NCBI GenBank assembly: GCA_029834535.1 | Contig: JAQMWT010000381.1 | Coordinates: 1 to 64,000 of the forward strand | Source: Chrysophaeum taylorii | Lineage: Eukaryota; Sar; Pelagophyceae; Pelagomonadales; Pelagomonadaceae | Reading direction: 5' to 3' | Length of the DNA: 64,000 bases | In this document: positions 62,515 to 64,000 of the stretch, piece by piece | Layout of the letters: every line of letters starts with the position of its first letter | Numbering within the stretch: position 1 is the first letter of the stretch | Notes under the pieces: generated by a model | What the model was told of the DNA's origin: nothing | Seen by the model: the letters and a program-made list of their open reading frames with translations, nothing else | The model's database searches: none | Translations under genes and position numbers: made by a program

Positions 62515-63264
62515 TCAGGTTGTCGTTACGACGACAAATGGTGGCTGTCGTCTACGCTGAAAGACGCTGTAATCTTGATGAGACAGCCTGGCAGCTGAAT
62601 CTTCTGCCAAATCTACTGGGTTCTTCGGATTGTCATTAGGGTTGGCATTTGCAGCTGGCAAGAATGAAGCAGCTGCTGGAGACCCAACAATACGTCCCTG
62701 TTCTGTTTGAGTGAGGTTCACTTGCACATGATAAATTATATCATCGGCAAAGTCAGGTTATTCGCGTAGGCGAAACATATAATTCCCGTCAATTGAATGC
62801 GCACCTCTCATATCTGTGAAAAAACAACAACGTTTTCAGAAGCTTGTCAGCGTTATCAGTAAGGTGAGCCGTGGTGACTATGCAGAACGTGTCCGAGGAG
62901 AGGCTTGTAGTTATCCTTAAGTATGCTGCGTGCGATCCAACAGCTTTCTATCGGATCGATTGGCGCTATCAAAGATTCGCGAATAGATTGCCCTGCCATT
63001 GGATTGACCTTTTCGTTGAAGTGGCCAAGTAACATAGTTGTTACTATCCCGGTAGTAGCCAATGTCAGCGCGCAAAAACGGACGGTAAGCGTCTTTAGCG
63101 TCACGTAGACGACGTGGGTCAAATGGTGCTTGCCGCTTTTCCGTGACAGCACTTGTAAGAGTTGAGAAAGCTTGAGCTGTTTTGTCCATTTCCGTCTCGG
63201 TTTCGTTCATTAGTTCGGAAAGCATGATCTTAGGTTTTAGTTGCTGCAGAAACAGCCGGTTCAT
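62515..63264 (-). mobile_element. Second Copia-like gag fossil, related to the left-edge element
   Basis: A minus-strand stretch (63264-62917) includes 'FDPRRLRDAKDAYRPFL' and 'IGYYRDSNNYV', clearly related to 'FDARKLRNAKDKASTIL' and 'TSYYRPPSNYNV' in the gag of the element at 4776-6116. A downstream stretch (62727-62515) has 'ANANPNDNP', echoing 'EANPNPST' there. No protease, integrase or RT is recognised with it, so it is a truncated, broken relic of the same family and orientation. It appears older or more worn than the left copy. Confidence 0.6.
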
Positions 63265-64000
63265 CCTTAATCTCAGCTGCCATAGCAGTATTGCTCGGGT
63301 AGTTTAACGACATTTCGGTCGCCACGGGAGATTCTCGAGAAGAAGTTGTTCAGTCAACTCCTCAGCGTAAGAACGTGTAAAATAGAGCGGGCTTGATGAT
63401 GCTGGATTTCCTTGCGTGCGCACGCGCGGCAGTCATTATAACAGAGAGGTGTTCCAGGTGCAACCTTGTTAGAAAGTTAAGACGCAGGGCCAGAGTGTCT
63501 TGCTTGGCATCACGAAGTTCGGGTGATTCAAAACCAAAGGTGTCAGCATTATTTTGTGTGTTCTTAGATCGCTTACCGCACGGTTGCGATGGAGCACGGT
63601 GCCTTGTGAAACTGCGCCTTGCGAGGGTATCCTCCCTCTAGGAGTAGGTTGGTATCTGTTCGCCTCCCGGGCGTGCCGGTTGGAAGCCGGAACCTTCGCA
63701 GTGGGACGGGTTATGGCCGAGGGACGCAGAAGGTAATGTCGACGACGAGATGGTTGTCTGTCAATTCGCAGTCTCCGCGTCGCATGGCAACAGGTGTCAA
63801 CTCCCTCCCGATGCTCCTTCCAGCGCCCCTCGTCTCTCGGCCCCGTGACTCTGATCCCCCGCGCCACTACAGTCTCATTAGAGTCAAAGGCAATCAGCGT
63901 TTGCGCGACATTTGATAGGGTGGTAGGCTTCCTATACACATTGTTTGTCGATGCCCATACCGCACGCGGCGATTTGTAGATATAGTCGCGTTGACGAAAG
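63265..64000. other. Right edge of the window, probably Copia leader or flank
   Basis: A minus-strand open stretch (63939-63469) is without family match. It lies where the leader and 5' LTR of the gag fossil would be, but no LTR can be shown because no second copy is in view. Confidence 0.35.

Overview
The window is nuclear DNA of a eukaryote, most likely a GC-rich, flagellated microalga of the stramenopile type. I see very short spliceosomal introns (40-54 nt where both ends can be placed), Mediator, SAGA-type and Golgi genes, proline/serine-rich 'PTxxPS' extracellular stretches like those of diatoms, pelagophytes and oomycetes, a decayed ankyrin array of the 'LEVLKWAR' kind, and an arsenosugar-pathway radical SAM enzyme. 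A pelagophyte-like alga would fit, but the sequence alone does not prove the lineage. Cilium and centrosome genes (sperm-tail PG-rich protein, CEP76) argue for a flagellated stage.

Layout. 1-7.3 kb is AT-richer and carries a degraded Ty1/Copia-type LTR retrotransposon on the minus strand that runs off the left edge. 7.5-47.2 kb is a dense, GC-rich gene block: a PWI-RS-Pin1 fusion, an STPG protein, CEP76, a TADA1/HFI1-like SAGA subunit divergent from UNC50, a PX/WH2-like protein, a single-pass membrane protein with a MAM ectodomain and an AGC kinase, a CKK (CAMSAP/Patronin-type) protein, a RING protein, a DUF924-GST fusion, microcephalin (MCPH1) divergent from ArsS, a 2OG-Fe(II) oxygenase, a GT64 glycosyltransferase, and IMPACT/YIH1 divergent from MED6 with only 10 bp between start codons. 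The block is interrupted by three copies of one Helitron-like element (A, B, and C, with C inverted), a hAT transposase remnant and a decayed ankyrin-repeat gene.

47.2-64 kb is looser. A ~1.3-kb array of ~100-bp units resembling retroelement 3' tails precedes a 1,528-aa armadillo-repeat protein, which is convergent with a 1,303-aa leucine-rich-repeat protein. Then come the 3' part of a reverse-transcriptase element, a long stretch with no recognisable gene, and a second Copia-like gag fossil related to the one at the left edge.

How the genes relate. There are no operons. Genes are mostly single-exon or have tiny introns, and neighbours are often divergent with very short intergenic gaps. Four microtubule, cilium or centrosome-related genes (STPG, CEP76, CKK protein, MCPH1) lie within about 30 kb; whether this is more than chance is open. 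The most unusual proteins are the PWI-RS-WW-parvulin fusion and the MAM-TM-AGC kinase receptor-like protein.
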